Shown: positions 13,236 through 27,738, counted from the stretch's first letter. The stretch: 64,000 bases of DNA from Wuchereria bancrofti (GCA_005281725.1 SSBO01000003.1:10165251-10229250); one strand, 5' to 3'. Translations and numbers: made by a program. The notes: a model not told the origin generated them from the letters alone.

Positions 13236-15364
13236 TTCAGATTTATATTTTTACCTATAATTGCATAGTAGCACATGTCACTGTCAACATTTTGACAAAA
13301 TTATTCACCTATTTACGTGAACTTACGTGATTTACGTATTTCAACTTTATTTTTTTGAAACGTAAAATTGTTCTCTCTTCTCGTAAATGATTACAATATT
13401 TTTGCATGTAATATATAATATTATTGATATGAAAGCAAATTTTTGGGAAGTTAAATTAATTGCATTTCGATAAGTTTTAAATTATTTCATTAATTTTTTT
13501 CATAGTTAAATTTTAAAGTTAAAATAATTTTGGAAATGAATTTGTTGTGTTTATCTTATTCCAAATTTACATTATATGTATGTTTGTGTAATTATAACAA
13601 AATTTTTAACGTTTAAAATTTAAAAAGACAACGAGAAAATTTGTTAAAACAAAATGAAAAGAGAATTAAATTAGCAATTGTAATATGTTACAAAAAAGTT
13701 TGTTTCATTTAAATTATCGATTCATTGCTAATTTAATTAATTATATTAGTTTAAGAAAAATTAGTTATATTATCAATGATATGCACAATTTGTTGTATAG
13801 TGTAATTTGAATAATTTAATAAAATGACCTGTAAAATAAATATTTAATGATTTCATAAGGATACAAAATTAAATGAATTCATTTTTTAATAAATTTTAAG
13901 TCACGATTTATTTTTTATTGTTTATTTATTTTTTTCATTTCCTTTTCATATAATCGTTTTCACACAAATTACATTATAACATATATTTGTGTTTTCTTTC
14001 TTTTTTTTTTTTACATATCCAACATTTCATAACTGAATTTTAAATTGACAACGATTAATGATTATTTTATAAAAATTTTATCTTTTAAATTAAGTGTTAA
14101 TTAAAAATCAAAAAAAAAAAAATTTGGAACAGATGTAAACAATATCAAATATTTTACGAGTTATATTTGATTCGGGTGTAAACATTTTTTTTTTTTTTGA
14201 AAGGAAATTACATAATTTTTTTAAAGTAATCGATGCATTTGTAGTGCTATTTGATCGTTCTTCCTGTCCATCTGTTTTTGTTTACTCATTTATTTTAATT
14301 TAATTATCATAAATATATTCATATATTCTTGTAATATTAATTAGCAAAATTTATTTATAATTAAAATAAATTTTACTGAAACAAAATCTTTGCATAAATC
14401 ACATTTAAAATATATGTAATTTCCTACTGATTTGATAAACAATTTCTGAAAAAAAAAAGTTTAAATTTTAATTATTTAGCAAATACTTTTCTCTATCTTT
14501 TTTTTTTTTGTTATCTGAAATTAGAACAGTAATTCATTATTTGTCAAAACATTTTTGTTAATAATTTCTTAAATTAGTTATTGTTTCAATTGTTCACATA
14601 ATTTGTAACAATTGTAAACGTGCAATATTAATACTTTACATATAATAGTTTTAAAATGACCAAAGTTCAGAAAGCTATTTGCTTTTTCTTTTCTTTTGTT
14701 TTAATTTACTTTTTCGACCTATTTTTATCTGTTAAATTTGAAAATGTAATTGTATATTTTTCTATTTGAAATAGCCATACTCATCAAACGTAAATTATGC
14801 TATTGGTCACGTAATTGGCGTAATTATGATTGAAATGTTACATATATACATAAATGTGTAGTAATCATTAAAATAAAATTAAAATAAATTTCACATCAAA
14901 TTATTTGATTGTATTATTTCATTTTTTGCTCTTTTCAAAAAATTCAATTTACATTTTGCAATAAAATGAGTGAAAAAAGAGGCAAATTTGAATTAACCAA
15001 TTGAAAAAATTAATTGTTAAAAATTTTGAAATGGTTTTTTTCCTTTTTTTTTGCAAATATTTTAATATTTTCAGTGGTGTTAACCAAATAATAGTCAATC
15101 AATCAGGCGGAGGAAATTTTCTCTCTGCTAAAACATACGAAGAATAGAAAACGCGAAAGAAACACAGAGAGAGAGAGAGAGAGAGAAAGAAAAGAAGAAA
15201 GTTAATATTATTTATTAACAAATATATTTCTATTTTATTTGTAAATAATTGTAAATCATATTCGAATTGATCATATTATCATCATCAACAACAATAACAA
15301 TAGCGACAATAACGACAATCGAAAAAAAAAATTAAAAAAAAAAGCAAACAAATTTTATCCGGAA
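13236..15364. other. AT-rich region upstream of the CCCH gene
   Basis: No convincing coding frame. A GA tract lies at 15,163-15,190. This interval must hold the promoter and 5' leader of the gene starting at 15,365, but I cannot place the transcription start or a trans-splice acceptor with confidence. Confidence 0.5.
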
Positions 15365-18300
15365 ATGTCAACCATTCATAATAATATCATCGGTTTTCCG
15401 GAGTATGTATTTTTAATTTTTTTTTTTATTTATTACTCAAGTTTTTTTTCTTTCGTCAATAAATGTTTAATTTAATGCAACATTCAATTTATAAAAAAAC
15501 AAAAAAAAAACATTCATTAATAAGTTTCATTTCTTCATTATAATTTTTACATTTATATTTTAATTTCTCTCATTTACAAAAAATTTGTTTTTTTTTTCTA
15601 ACTGCAACATTTTTAAATTTTTAGTAACTTTTTTGTGAAAATTGGTAACTTTCCCTTTCTTTTTTTTAATGCATAAAAAAATAGAAATTTTGTATTTATA
15701 AAATTCTAAAAATTTCATTAGGTAATTAGAGAAGCAAAACCAAATGATCTTTGTACTGTCCTAGCTATTTCAATTCGTGTTAATCCAATATAATTGTTTG
15801 TTATAGATTTAAAAAAAAATAGAAATTTATCTGTTATCAGAGAATAATCAATATCATCATTTTTTCTTAAATGATAAAAATGAAAGTAATTTTTCCTTTT
15901 TTTTTTTTTTGTTTATATACTTGTTTTTTCTTGCAAGTTTCAAATGATATTTTCTTATAGGATATCGGCTAGTTCAAATGCATATTTGCGCCCACCATCA
16001 TCTTTAAGTTTGCCATCAAATAGCGGTGATTCTGGTTTTTTACCATCAAGATATGGTAGTGCAACTGCTTCAACAACAAATAGCAATACTGGAATTAAGT
16101 AAATAACATTTGTATACATATATAATTAGGTTTTTGTTTATTTAAATTTATAAATTAAATATTTCAATTTAATTTCAACATGATTTTTGCAAATAAAAAA
16201 AAAATTCTTTTAATGTCAATGAATTAAATAAATTAAAAAAGTTTTAAATGTTAGTAAATTAAAAATTTAATTAATGATATTTTTTCCTTTTTTTTTCAAA
16301 TTATTATTATTAAAATTTAAATTTTAAAATTAATTTTAGTTCTACATCCGGCAATACATCTGTTCGCTCATCACCGATACCAACTGAGCAGGATATTGAT
16401 CAAATATTACGTAAAGCAGTAGAATTATTAACAATACGAAATGAGGCACTAAAGTAAAATAATTTTATTTATATATGATGAATGAATTTTTTAATAAATG
16501 AATTCTCTCTTTTTTTTTTTGAAATTTATACATTTTTTTTTCTTTCGTTTAATAAGAGATTTTGGATTTATTATTATCAGTTACAAATTATTGCTGAATT
16601 ATTGGTCGAATGTTTGTAAGTTGAAGTATATTATTTTTTTTTTCAGTCTAAAAATTTTAATCTAATCTTCTATTTTAAGCTCTACTATAATTTGTAGTAT
16701 AATTTAATATAATTTTGCATACTTGATGTATTTTAAATTTAAGTTAGTGATTTAATTAAAAATTTAATTTTAAAATTTATCAAGTAAGAAATATCATAGC
16801 TCATTAATTGTTAGTAGATGTTATGCATTAACACCATTTGATAGTGATAAAATTTATAAAAAAAAAGGCAACTATTTGGATAAATTCTATGATAAGAATT
16901 AGATTAAGGATTGAAAATATTTAAGGAAGCATTTTTGTAAGTATTGTACTAATATGTTTAATATACAAATGACATAAAAATTTAATTTAACTTTTGAACA
17001 ATCACAACAAAAAAAAAAAAAAGGATGAAAAAAAAGTATAATTAGGATTATTTTTGAGTAATATTTTCATGAATATTTATCCATTGATGATAAACGAATG
17101 AAAAAAAAAAAAGAAATGAATGGATTTAATCAATGTATTATTTATGATAAATTAATGAAAAAAAAAAAACATTAAAAATTTAAACAGACAAAAAAAAAAG
17201 AAATTGAAAGATACGTAAAGAAATTGATGAAAATGACTGATTGATTAATATCAATTAGATCAACTAGTTGCGCAACTTTTTTTTCTAATCATTTTTCATC
17301 CATACATTATTTCAATTATTATTTTATCATTTAGATTTTTTTTTTAATTTATCATTTTTTCTAGTTTTTATCAAAAAGAAAATTTTGTTTTTTCTTTATC
17401 TCTCTCCCTCTCTCTCTCTCCATCCTTCTCTTAATTACAATGTGGTTTTTCTTTTTTTGAATGATAAATATGAACTGGAATTTCTCATAAAAATAGAAAT
17501 TATATCCTAATAAAGTATAGTAATCATAGAAGTTTTGATGATATCACGAATAAATTATAGATAATATTTCAAAAGCATTTTTAAATATTGATAATTTGAT
17601 TAAGAAAAAAAGTAAAATAAATTATAAAATAAATAATATTAAACAAAGGTAGTAACATTATTGTACGTTATACATTTTCTACAACTTAATGACAAAAAAA
17701 AAAGATTAAAACTAGAATTGAAATTCTTTATTACAACTTATTAAAATTAAAATTAAAAAAATTTTATAATTTATTACAACTTATTATATCTCTTTTTTCC
17801 TCATTTTTTTCTTTTTTCTTCTTTTTTTTGTAAAACTTTTTTATTCTAAAAGATATCATTAAAACGTTTCATTTTAATAAAAAAANAAAAAAACGAAAAA
17901 AATCTTTTAGTCTTCAAAATTTTAAAACTTCAAAATTTATTCATAAGTATTCTTTGATAATAATTGCAATTTTTTTCTCTCTAAACTATTATTTTTAATT
18001 AATGAAGTATAAGTTTTTACAGGTATGCTAGTACTTCTTCAAAGCTTACTGATGACGCTCGATATTTTAATAGTATTTCTGGTTTTTACAATTTTAATAC
18101 GACAAATTCTATAACAAATAATATTGCATCATATGAAAAGTTAGAATTGTTTTTATCTTTTCAAGGATATGTTGAATTAATATGGAAATGAAAAAATTTG
18201 ATGATAAAAATAATTAATTATAAAATCTAATGATAAAAAATAAGTATTATTGATTTTTAACTTTACTCAATATTGTACTTAAATTAAGTATGAATTAAAT

Positions 18301-20789
18301 CATCGCGAAATTTTATTGTAATACAATTGAAATTTTTAAATGATTATTTTGATATATTAGGTTACTTATCTGGGACGTTGATAAAAATCGAATTTTGTTG
18401 AATGATAATTTTTGGATGATAATAAGCATAGAATTTTTTAAGTGATAATTAAAAATATATGTATTTAATGATTTTCATTTACTATCATTTTACAAATATG
18501 CTAGACAATTTTTGCTAATAAATATTATTTTTACTTTTTTGATTTATACGAATTATACGATTTAATATCAGAACGATAAGTGTTTATCATTTTTTCTTTC
18601 ATATTTTAAAATATTTCAGACAGCAAACTAATCATCTACGATCGAAACGTTTACCACCTTTTACGCGTAAATCACCAAAACCGGATAGTTACAAAACGGT
18701 AATTTCTTTTTTTTTCATCTTCTTTCATTTGTGATAAATAAAAAAAGTCTCTTTTTTTATCAGTATGATATGAGAGATAAATAGGTTATTTTGTCAGTAA
18801 CAAAACAAAAAAAGAAAATAGGGACAAAGTGTTAATTAGGTTACTTCTCTTAAAAAAAGAAAAAAAAAATTAAAAATAGGGTAACATTATTTATTAAGCT
18901 TTAAAATTATAAATTAGTATAATAATTACATATTATTAATCGAAATTGAGTAATTTCAACAAATTCTTGCTTTCCTTTTTTGTTTTGTTTTTATTTCTAT
19001 GTAAATTTTTGCATTTAATTTAATGATTAGAAAAAAAGTTAAAACAAGTAATGTTTTATTTTGATAATTTATTCAAGCTTATTAAACGCTAATTGATTAT
19101 TTGATTTTATAACAATGGAATACTTCATTCCTTCTTTATCTTTTAATTTAATTTATTAATCTATATTAATATATACTGTTTCATAATTTAATTTAATTTA
19201 TTGATGCTATTTTATCATTTATTCATTTTTATGCCTTTTTTTTAATGCTTCTTTTTTTCGCTAACTAAAGGTGATGTGTCAAGCTTGGCTAGAAAGTGGA
19301 ATATGTAATTTTGCGGAAAATTGTCGTTTTGCGCACGGTGAAGAAGAGTTACGTCCATGCAAGTATGTGTTAGCTAGTTATTAATGCAATTTAATTCATA
19401 TTTAAGCTATAAAAATTGAAAAATTTTGTCATAAACAATGCAAAAATATGAAAGTTTAAAGTAAAATTTGAATAAATTTTATCATAAAAATAGCATTTTG
19501 TTTAGGGAATCCTTTTTTTTTTTTTTTTTTTTAGCAAATTACCAATGAAAAATCCTAAGTATAAAACAAAATTGTGCGATAAATACACAATGGCTGGCCT
19601 TTGTCCATATGGTGATCGTTGTTTATTCATTCATCCAGAAGCATCAAATGCATCAAATCCATATATACGCCCTGATCGAGTATATATTTTATAAATTTAA
19701 TTATATCCATTTATCAAATAATTTCAAATTCTATAATTGAAATTATTTACAACATGTATAGATGATTTATGAAAATTAATTATTTGAAATTAAATTTAAA
19801 CTTAAAATGTATGTAAATGATAAATTGAGCTTAATGTAGTTAAATTATCAGTGTTAGTTAAATTAAATTGAATTTTAGTATTTAAAAATACAACAGGAAC
19901 GCGCTCTTCTGACATCTCTTAATAATGTTAATTCGAAAACTTCACAAATATTATTGTCGAATCGTACGACAATAAATCGTCCACCACCATCTTGGCCACT
20001 TGAATCACCTGCATTTTTCTCTGCTCATCGTGATCTTGATCAATTGCTCAATTTGGAATATTCTGCTGAAAATGTAAAACCATTACTGAAGGATTCAGAT
20101 GAAAAATTAGGTTCGTAATAATATTCTTGTTGATAATATCATTTCTTGTAAAGTATAATTTACTATAGTAAATTTTAATCATTATTAATGTTGGAATATG
20201 ATAAATTTGATCATAATTTAAATAGAAAAAAAAAATTCTAGTAAATTTCGTCATAATTATAAATTAACTTTTAATATATAATAAAAAGTAATCAAAAAAT
20301 ATACTTTTTATTGTTTATTATGACTGTGAATACATTTAAATTAATTTAACTATTATTTAAATGTATTGTTATTTTTTCCTTTTAAATGAACAAATTGTAA
20401 TATTTCTTTTCTCAACCAATTTTATATCATAATTTTTAATTTATAATTGTGACATCATTTTTGATTTTATTTTATTTTTATTTTATTTTTAAGTTGCAAA
20501 AAATATGGATCATACATTGGTTCTTAGTGATATCACCAATCAAACTATGATATCAGTTCAAGCAACACCAAATAGCATTTTATCTGCTAGCAATTCGAAA
20601 ATGAATATCATATCACATGATAGCCCAGATTCTGGTATTTCATTTCATGATTACAATGAATCAATATTTCGTACACCAATCATTTCACAATCAGATGCGC
20701 AATTGTCATCATCCGATTATCCATTTCAATTTGCTATTCATGCTGATAATCTTGCACGCTCATTAGCATGTGAATTTAAAGTTGATTAA
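15365..20789 (+). CDS. tandem CCCH zinc-finger RNA-binding protein (TIS11/PIE-1-like)
   Basis: Nine exons: 15365-15402, 15961-16098, 16340-16453, 18023-18139, 18620-18698, 19271-19362, 19535-19679, 19897-20110, 20494-20789, all joining in phase to give about 410 residues. Two CCCH fingers, both C-x8-C-x5-C-x3-H, lie at residues 165-184 (exon 6) and 207-226 (exon 7). Each is preceded by the YKT lead-in typical of the TTP/TIS11 family (SYKTVMC, KYKTKLC). The 22-residue linker is longer than the usual 18 of vertebrate TTP proteins. The N-terminal ~150 residues are Ser/Thr/Asn-rich; the C-terminus is Ser-rich and predicted disordered. Proteins of this class bind AU-rich 3' UTR elements; in nematodes many act on maternal mRNA in oocytes and early embryos. 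That role is inference here. The start ATG in the 38-nt first exon is the least certain part. Confidence 0.85.
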
Positions 20790-23563
20790 AAATGATGAAA
20801 GAATGGTAAAAATTATTTGCACAACTTTACTTATTTATTGAATGAATTTTTTTTTTTCCCAAAATTCTCAACAAATTTATTTGCAATGCTAATTACTTAT
20901 AAAATATAATTGCAAAAAATTTAGTGTAAAATCAAAAAAAATTACGAATGTAAATTTTGGAATTAAACTTTTTTGATCAAAAAGTTTACTATAAATCTTT
21001 TCTTTTTCTTTCTCTCTTCAATTTTTAAACGAATACTGAATTTTTAATTTTTTGTAAACTATGCTTTTTTTTTTCCTTTTTATTTTTTATTTTTTCTTTG
21101 TAAACAGGTGTTACAAAACCGGTGATCTGATTGATTTGTATCATATGAAATGATATGACAGTATATATATATGGTGATGATAATGATAATGGTGATAATG
21201 TTTTAGAAGCAGGGTTATATGATCAATTAAATTAATTTAAACTTTCAAATAGTTTTCATACTTTTTTCCCAAACTTTCCTAATTTCAGAATGTTATAATG
21301 CAAAATTTTCTTTTATATGATTGGTAGAATTAACAAATATTATTGGCAAATTATTATTTTAGCATTTCCAAATATATTAACAAAAACTAGAAGCTAATGA
21401 AGATATCAAAAAAAAAATTTTTTTTTTTGATATTTTTATTTGTAATGATTTGAATTAAAAATTATAAAAGACTATTATCTTTTCTAGATAATAATAGAAT
21501 TTTGATAACTATTGATAATATATGTATATATATTATAAATTATCATATCACAATATGACATATACTACTATTGCAACTACTACTACTAGTACTAGTATTA
21601 GTAAACTGAAGTATTCATGAAATTAATTTTATCATTAATATTTCTGATTTATTATATAATTTATAATTCATTTTCTCTTTTTTTTTTTGTATTGAATATA
21701 ATTTTATTTTGCATATTTTTATTATCCTCAAATTATTACTATTATTATAATTATATGTTTATTATCATATTACTCTCTTACGGGTAGGTTAAAAATTTTA
21801 TTGACTGTAAAATAATGAAATGTGTAAAAATTCTTGATTTAAATTCCATGAATTAGTTTTTTAAAAAAAAAAGTTTTGAAGTTAAATTATTGGAGTCTTT
21901 CTTTTTTGCCCAAAAAATTTTTAAATTTTTTTGCAAAAATTTTATTTTTTTAAATAAATTTTGCATACATGTTGTGAAAAGAGGATGGATTTTAATAGTT
22001 GTTAAAACGATATAATTGTTATAATTCTTGAAATTATTTCATATCTTTTCTAATTCATATAAAACAATGTTGATATTTAATAAAATGTACAGTGAATTTT
22101 ACAAAAAAAAAAAAAAAAGTTTCATGAAAAATGTAATAATTTGTCTATTACTTCCTCATTATCTTTCTCTCTCTTTTCTCTCTTCCATTTTCTTTATATG
22201 TTACACAATATTTTTGTCGTGAAAAATTTTCAAATTGTGACAAATTCACTCATTGCCTATATTTTCTACAAAAGAAAAAGATTTTCGTCTCTTTTATTAT
22301 ACAAACTTTGTCAATTGTGTTATTTTTTTTCCATTCAAAAATGACAAAAATGTGCAGAAAAATGATTAATTGAAATGATTGAGAGAGGAAAAGAAGATAA
22401 AACTATTTGAAACGGTTGTAATTTAAAAAAAAAAAATCTAATAGCAAAAAATTAATTATTTAAAGAAAAGCAAATTTTCTTTTAATTAGGTAGAAATTAT
22501 TAGTGGCTTTTTTCTTTTCTTTTTTTTTGATTTTCAATTTTTTTTTTTTAATTCTTCTTTTCCTTAAGATCTCATATTCTAATGATTCTCTTAGGAAACA
22601 AAAAATTGGAAAAGTGATAGAGAGGAGAAGAAGTTATTTAATCTTAACTTCAATTGATTGTCACAGAAAAAAAAAAAGTTGCGTTTAAGATTGGATGAAA
22701 AGCATTCTAATTTCGGTAATAATTCTATCAATTGTCATCTATGCGGGATGCTGAATATATTTCTACCAAATTACCTGTGAAATATGTATGATCATCATTA
22801 ATCATCTATCATTAGTTTAAATTAACATTTGATAAAGAGACAAAGAAACAAGTATTATTATTTTAATTTTACTCCTTATTTATTAAAGCAATCTTTGATG
22901 ATCATCGTAAATTGACTCATATAGTTGTTTCACTTAAATATTTTTCTCTGCTATATATTATTTACTACCAAATCTCATTTATATGATTATGATATGATAT
23001 GATTATGATACTACCTATGTTTTATTGTAAGCTATCATTGTATTTGAATATTACTGTATTTGAATATTTTGAATATTACTGTAAATTATATGTGTCTATT
23101 TACTGCAATTTCCTCTCCTTTTATTATCTTTTTATTTTTCTTCTCTTTTTTTTTCAATCGTTTTCTCTTCTTACGATGATAATTTAAAAATTTTATTGCA
23201 GCTTATTATCACAACTATCAAATTTTTTACCTATTCTATTATTGATGATTGATATTTATGTATAATGCATTTTACATTGATTATGTGAATTATTATTTTA
23301 TTGAATTTTTATGAAATATAAAACATTCCGATTTCTTTTCCATTTTTTTTAGCATAAAAAAAAATGCACACAGATATGAATACAGAAATATATGAATTAT
23401 AAAATGTATAGGAATATTTTTTTAATTCATTTTACAAGTGATATTATAGATTTTTAAAAGATGCTATAAAATCTTATATGATGAATGGAAATTAGAATTA
23501 ATTTGTCATCAACAATTCCAATTAATTTTATTTTCATATTCCATTTTATAAAATGCCTGCATA

Positions 23564-23594
<31 letters not shown>

Positions 23595-23625
23595 GTAATA
23601 ATAATAATAACAATAATAATTAATG
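23564..23625. repeat. ATA triplet microsatellite
   Basis: About twenty AAT/ATA units with a few AGT and CAA variants, in non-coding DNA. Confidence 0.9.
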
Positions 23626-24552
23626 AGAATTATATTATAGTGAAAATAATTTTTTTCTCTTGCAAGTGCAAAATGATAATGATAATGACGATAATAATGA
23701 TGATTATGATTGTGGTCAGTCTGTAATTTTATGATATTAAATTATTAAATATTAAATTATTGAACTAATAAAATTTTAAAACAATTGTAGCGAAGGATGA
23801 AAATTTGTAATAAATCGATTGATTTTGTATGATAAAAAAATTAGCGCAGAAGTCAGATGTTGATTATATTTTTACCGCTATTATTATTTTTTTCCTTAAA
23901 AAAAACTTCTTAGCTTTCATATATCGAATAAGGTTAAACAGAGTAAATTGGCAATATTAGCTTAATGTTAATTTCGCTAAATTTCTCGCAAATTTTGAAA
24001 TGGAATTTTTTGTTGTAAATTAATGAAACAATTGAAAATTTAAATAAAATGAAAGAAGTAAACACGCTTAGTAATTCAATAAAATATTTCATTTATAGTC
24101 TTGTACAGTTAACTAACTGTGAAAGAGATATTTATAAATTATCGCTGATATTAAATTTACATTGTTCATTTATATTGCCTGAAGAGTATGTACATATATA
24201 TATGTATGTAACCATAGCAATAATTAATTGAAAACTTATTAAATAAATATAATTTGTATTTGGTGCTAAGAAAAACTGTCAAATCATTGAATTAATAATT
24301 AAATGTTAATTACTCAAAACAATTTTCTAAATATTACAACCATAATGTTACATTTCAAAATGCTAAATTTCAAACTAAAAATATGTGATCTAATTACAGA
24401 TAAACAGTAAAAGCATAATAAATGCAAAATAGAACATAATTACCAATAGAACAGGGTTTGTATGATTAGCACTATTGAAATCTGATTATTTCCAAATCTT
24501 TAACTTTCATTTCAGTATTTTTTTCCTTGAAATACATGAAATAATTTTTTTA

Positions 24553-24700
24553 ATGGTGCTACAGTAATATAAAATGCTACGATAATACAGTGCTACAGTA
24601 AGATAGCGCTACAGTAAGGCAGTGGTAATATATATTTATATGTAATGCTGTAAATAGTGCTACAATATAATTTCAACTAACATAAATAGTGCTACAGTAC
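24553..24700. repeat. degenerate GTGCTACAGTAA repeat
   Basis: The motif GTGCTACAGTA or a close variant occurs at about 24,556, 24,590, 24,606, 24,657 and 24,688, spaced 16-50 bp, with related half-copies between. It lies just upstream of the ubiquitin-conjugating enzyme start. Possibly a decayed minisatellite; a regulatory role is not shown. Confidence 0.6.
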
Positions 24701-24851
24701 AATGATAATTATAACTAAAAATGAATAACATAACTGAAATATGTAAAATTTATTTCATCTCGATTATCAAATCATTTAAATATTGATAAAAAAAAATGCA
24801 GTTTATTTCAGCATAAATATTAGCAATTGGTTGTATGCAATTGTTAATAAT

Positions 24852-26801
24852 ATGGCAACGATAAAATCATCAGAATCTGTCCCCGAGAATATAACCGCTC
24901 CTCAAGCATCAATTATTACTAATTTAAGAATTCAAAAAGTATCAAATCTTTTTCACATTAATTCTCAATCTTCTTTAATTTACCACCTACAAGAAAAAAG
25001 GGTGAGAAAAAGTCTTCCTATATATTAAAATAAAAATCATTTCCATTTTAGAAATTTTGATAAAAAAATTCACATTATTGAAATTAATTAAATCAATATT
25101 TTTTCTATTGATATTCATATTTATTTATTGAATGATATTAAGGAACGGGCACAATTAGCACGCTCGAAACCAACATATATCCATGATATAATCATTCGAA
25201 ATGATAATCAAAAACAATGGGATATAATGCTTTTGCCGGTTAAATTAAAAAATTTTAACAATTTCATTCCTTTTTAAACATATCATTGAACAAATTTCAA
25301 TCATTTAATTATTTTCTTTTCTCTTTTTTTATTAATTAAACCAATATTTTTGATTAAAAAATGATATCACAACAATTAAATATGATTGTAATTAAAAATA
25401 ATACTTATAATTAAATACACTTCGTGTTACAACTTCATAGGACCATCTGTTAAGTGAATCGATTCAATTTCTTTCTTTACCAATTATCACTCATTTCCTC
25501 TTATCTGCATTTAGTGCTAAAATTTTTAAGATTCGCTTTTTTTTTTCTTTTTTTTTTTTGTAGCCACTGCACATCTATCTTATCATATTCTCAACTATTA
25601 TCACTTCAAACAATTGCCAATAATAATATCAATTCAATTAAGCCATTTTAAATTTTTGAAATCAAAATTTTCCGATAATTTAGTTTCGATGATCGCATAA
25701 TATGATAGTATGATCAATTCAATTCAGTAATTTTAAATTTTGTCAAATGAAAATTCTCAAATATTTTAGCCTCGACCACCATATAATAATGGAATGTTTC
25801 GATTACGCATAACTTTCCCAAGTGATTATCCATTCAAACCACCTCATCTATACTTCATCACACCAATTTATCATCCAAATATTGATGAAAAAGGACAAAT
25901 GTGCCTGGCAATTTTGCAATATGATAATTGGAAACCGGGAACAAACATTGAGAATAGTTCGTTTAGCATATTTTAACTTTGAATATACTTTAAGAAATTC
26001 CATTAAAATATTTAAATGAAAAACTTAATTTAAATTTAAAAATTATCAAAATCATCGCAACTAATAGTATATATTTTTCACGGATAAAATAATCGCATAT
26101 ATTGTATTTCATTTTGCAGTAAATTTTTCTTGAATAATCAAAAAAAAAAGAGAAAAAAAAGGAAAGAAGAAAAAACAATCTTAGGTAATAAGTCATACTA
26201 ACTTAAACCTAAAATTCCTACATAAATAAAGAAAAATTTCCTAAAAAGATTAGAAAATTTTGGAAAAAGAATAATAATCATTAATTTGATAATTCAGCTA
26301 TATGTATTTTTACATTTTATAAAGTTGCATATAATAGGAATTCATTATGTTCCAGTAATACAATCTTTGATTTTTCTGCTCAACGATCCAGAACCTGAAC
26401 GTCCACTTCGTCATCAAATTGCTGAACAAATTTATAAGGTAAAATCATTGCGTAAAGCTTTCTTGTTCGTTGCTTTTATTTATGAAAAAATAAAAAATGA
26501 AAGAAAAAAAAAAAATAAAAAAATATAAATGAATGCATAACCCTTCGGCATTTTAATATCATACCGATCTGGAAGTTATTTGAGATCTATTTTATTTTTT
26601 ATCGAGATACAAGAAAACGACTAAATAAATACTTTTAAGTCTAGAATGTATATCCAAAAAGCAAAATGTATTTTTCAATTTCATCTTAATTGAAAAAAAA
26701 AATTTTTTTTGACGAACTTTTGATTCAAATTTTAGGACAAACAAAAATTTTTAAGTATGGCCGCTGAACATACTAAGAGACATGCCGAGAAAAAGCCATG
26801 A
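24852..26801 (+). CDS. ubiquitin-conjugating enzyme E2, UBE2L3 (UbcH7)-like
   Basis: Five exons: 24852-25001, 25143-25238, 25770-25956, 26356-26438, 26736-26801, joined in phase to about 193 residues. E2 enzymes take ubiquitin from E1 as a thioester on a cysteine and pass it on with an E3 ligase; UBE2L3-type enzymes work mainly with HECT and RBR ligases. Visible hallmarks: YPFKPP at the start of the core, the HPN triad in YHPNIDEKG, catalytic Cys about residue 127 (QMCL), then NWKPGT, and a C-terminal helix ending in EKKP. The order and spacing match UBE2L3, including the continuation after the last intron (DKQKF). Unusual: about 35-40 extra N-terminal residues before the first E2 helix (UBE2L3 is about 154 residues), and substitutions after the active Cys. 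C. elegans ubc-18 is the expected orthologue type, but this copy is divergent, so no symbol is given. It faces the RPA2 gene tail-to-tail. Confidence 0.88.
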
Positions 26802-27738
26802 TAAACAACTAAAATACAAGCTAATTTAATTTCTCACTTTATTCATAAATGAGATGATTATGCAAGATAGTCTTCATCTACAGCAATTGGTATTTCTGAA
26901 ATCAATCGATATTCCCACATGTCGTACCTGTTTAATCCTTTGATTTAAATTAATAATATGCACGATGAGATTTTTCAAAAATAAAAAACTCGAGTTCATT
27001 AAAAACAAATCAAAAAAAAAAGCAGCATTCGTAAGTGAAATATCCCATTCAAACGTAGAATTGAGAATATTCAGCGAAAAAAAAAACTGGGATGACTCTT
27101 TTCAATACGATCAAACTTAAATGACCAACAATACAATGACAAATTTTTCATCCCAACTCAACTTACATCGGATTTAGGATTTCGATGAGATACAATCTGC
27201 AGTGGTTGCAGTTTTTAACCTTTAAAATTGTCAATTTTTCAAGAACTCCAGAATATGTTTCAATACTAATGTAACGCGAAATAGCGGTTTGACTGTTTAC
27301 ATTCTATGAATAAGTAAAAAAAAAACATTTTGTTGACGAAAATAACATCCTCTCCAGCCTTCATTTTGTTGCAGCGATTTAATTTCACATAAGCATATAC
27401 AAATTTTGAGCATATAATCAATACAATGGAAGAGAAATCTTCAGCTCAATTTATTTTATATACTACTTGCCACTATTCAACAATCTGACCGCATTAGGAA
27501 TAAAATAACATTTTTTTACCTATCAGTTGCAAATGAAGTAGAGAATTAGTTGTTTCAAATAGCATAGAGATCGGATATCACTGCATTTTAGAAAGAAGAG
27601 GAAAAAATTTTTTTATTGAAGATTATAAGAAGATATAGATATAACAGTAAAACTTATCAAAATAATTAATCATACAAATTAAAGGCAAATCGAACTGTAA
27701 ATGTGGAGAAATTATTATTTTCATTGTTTGATTGAAGA
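26802..27738. other. convergent intergenic region
   Basis: About 940 bp between the stop codons of two convergent genes. It must contain both 3' ends. I see no coding frame or structured RNA. Confidence 0.6.

Larger units (their letters stand above)
20790..24851. other. AT-rich intergenic DNA
   Basis: Begins with the 3' UTR of the CCCH gene; polyadenylation site not assigned. It holds poly-A/T runs and two small repeat patches listed separately. Short frames at 22,028-22,688 and 24,049-24,231 show no domain and overlap homopolymers, so no gene is called. Confidence 0.6.

Noticed and set aside
12819..13330. Several overlapping 72-160 codon frames on both strands with Cys-Val-Tyr or His-Thr-Tyr repeats
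   Set aside because: They arise from the TG/TATG microsatellite; every frame and strand is open for the same reason, and there is no domain or start context.
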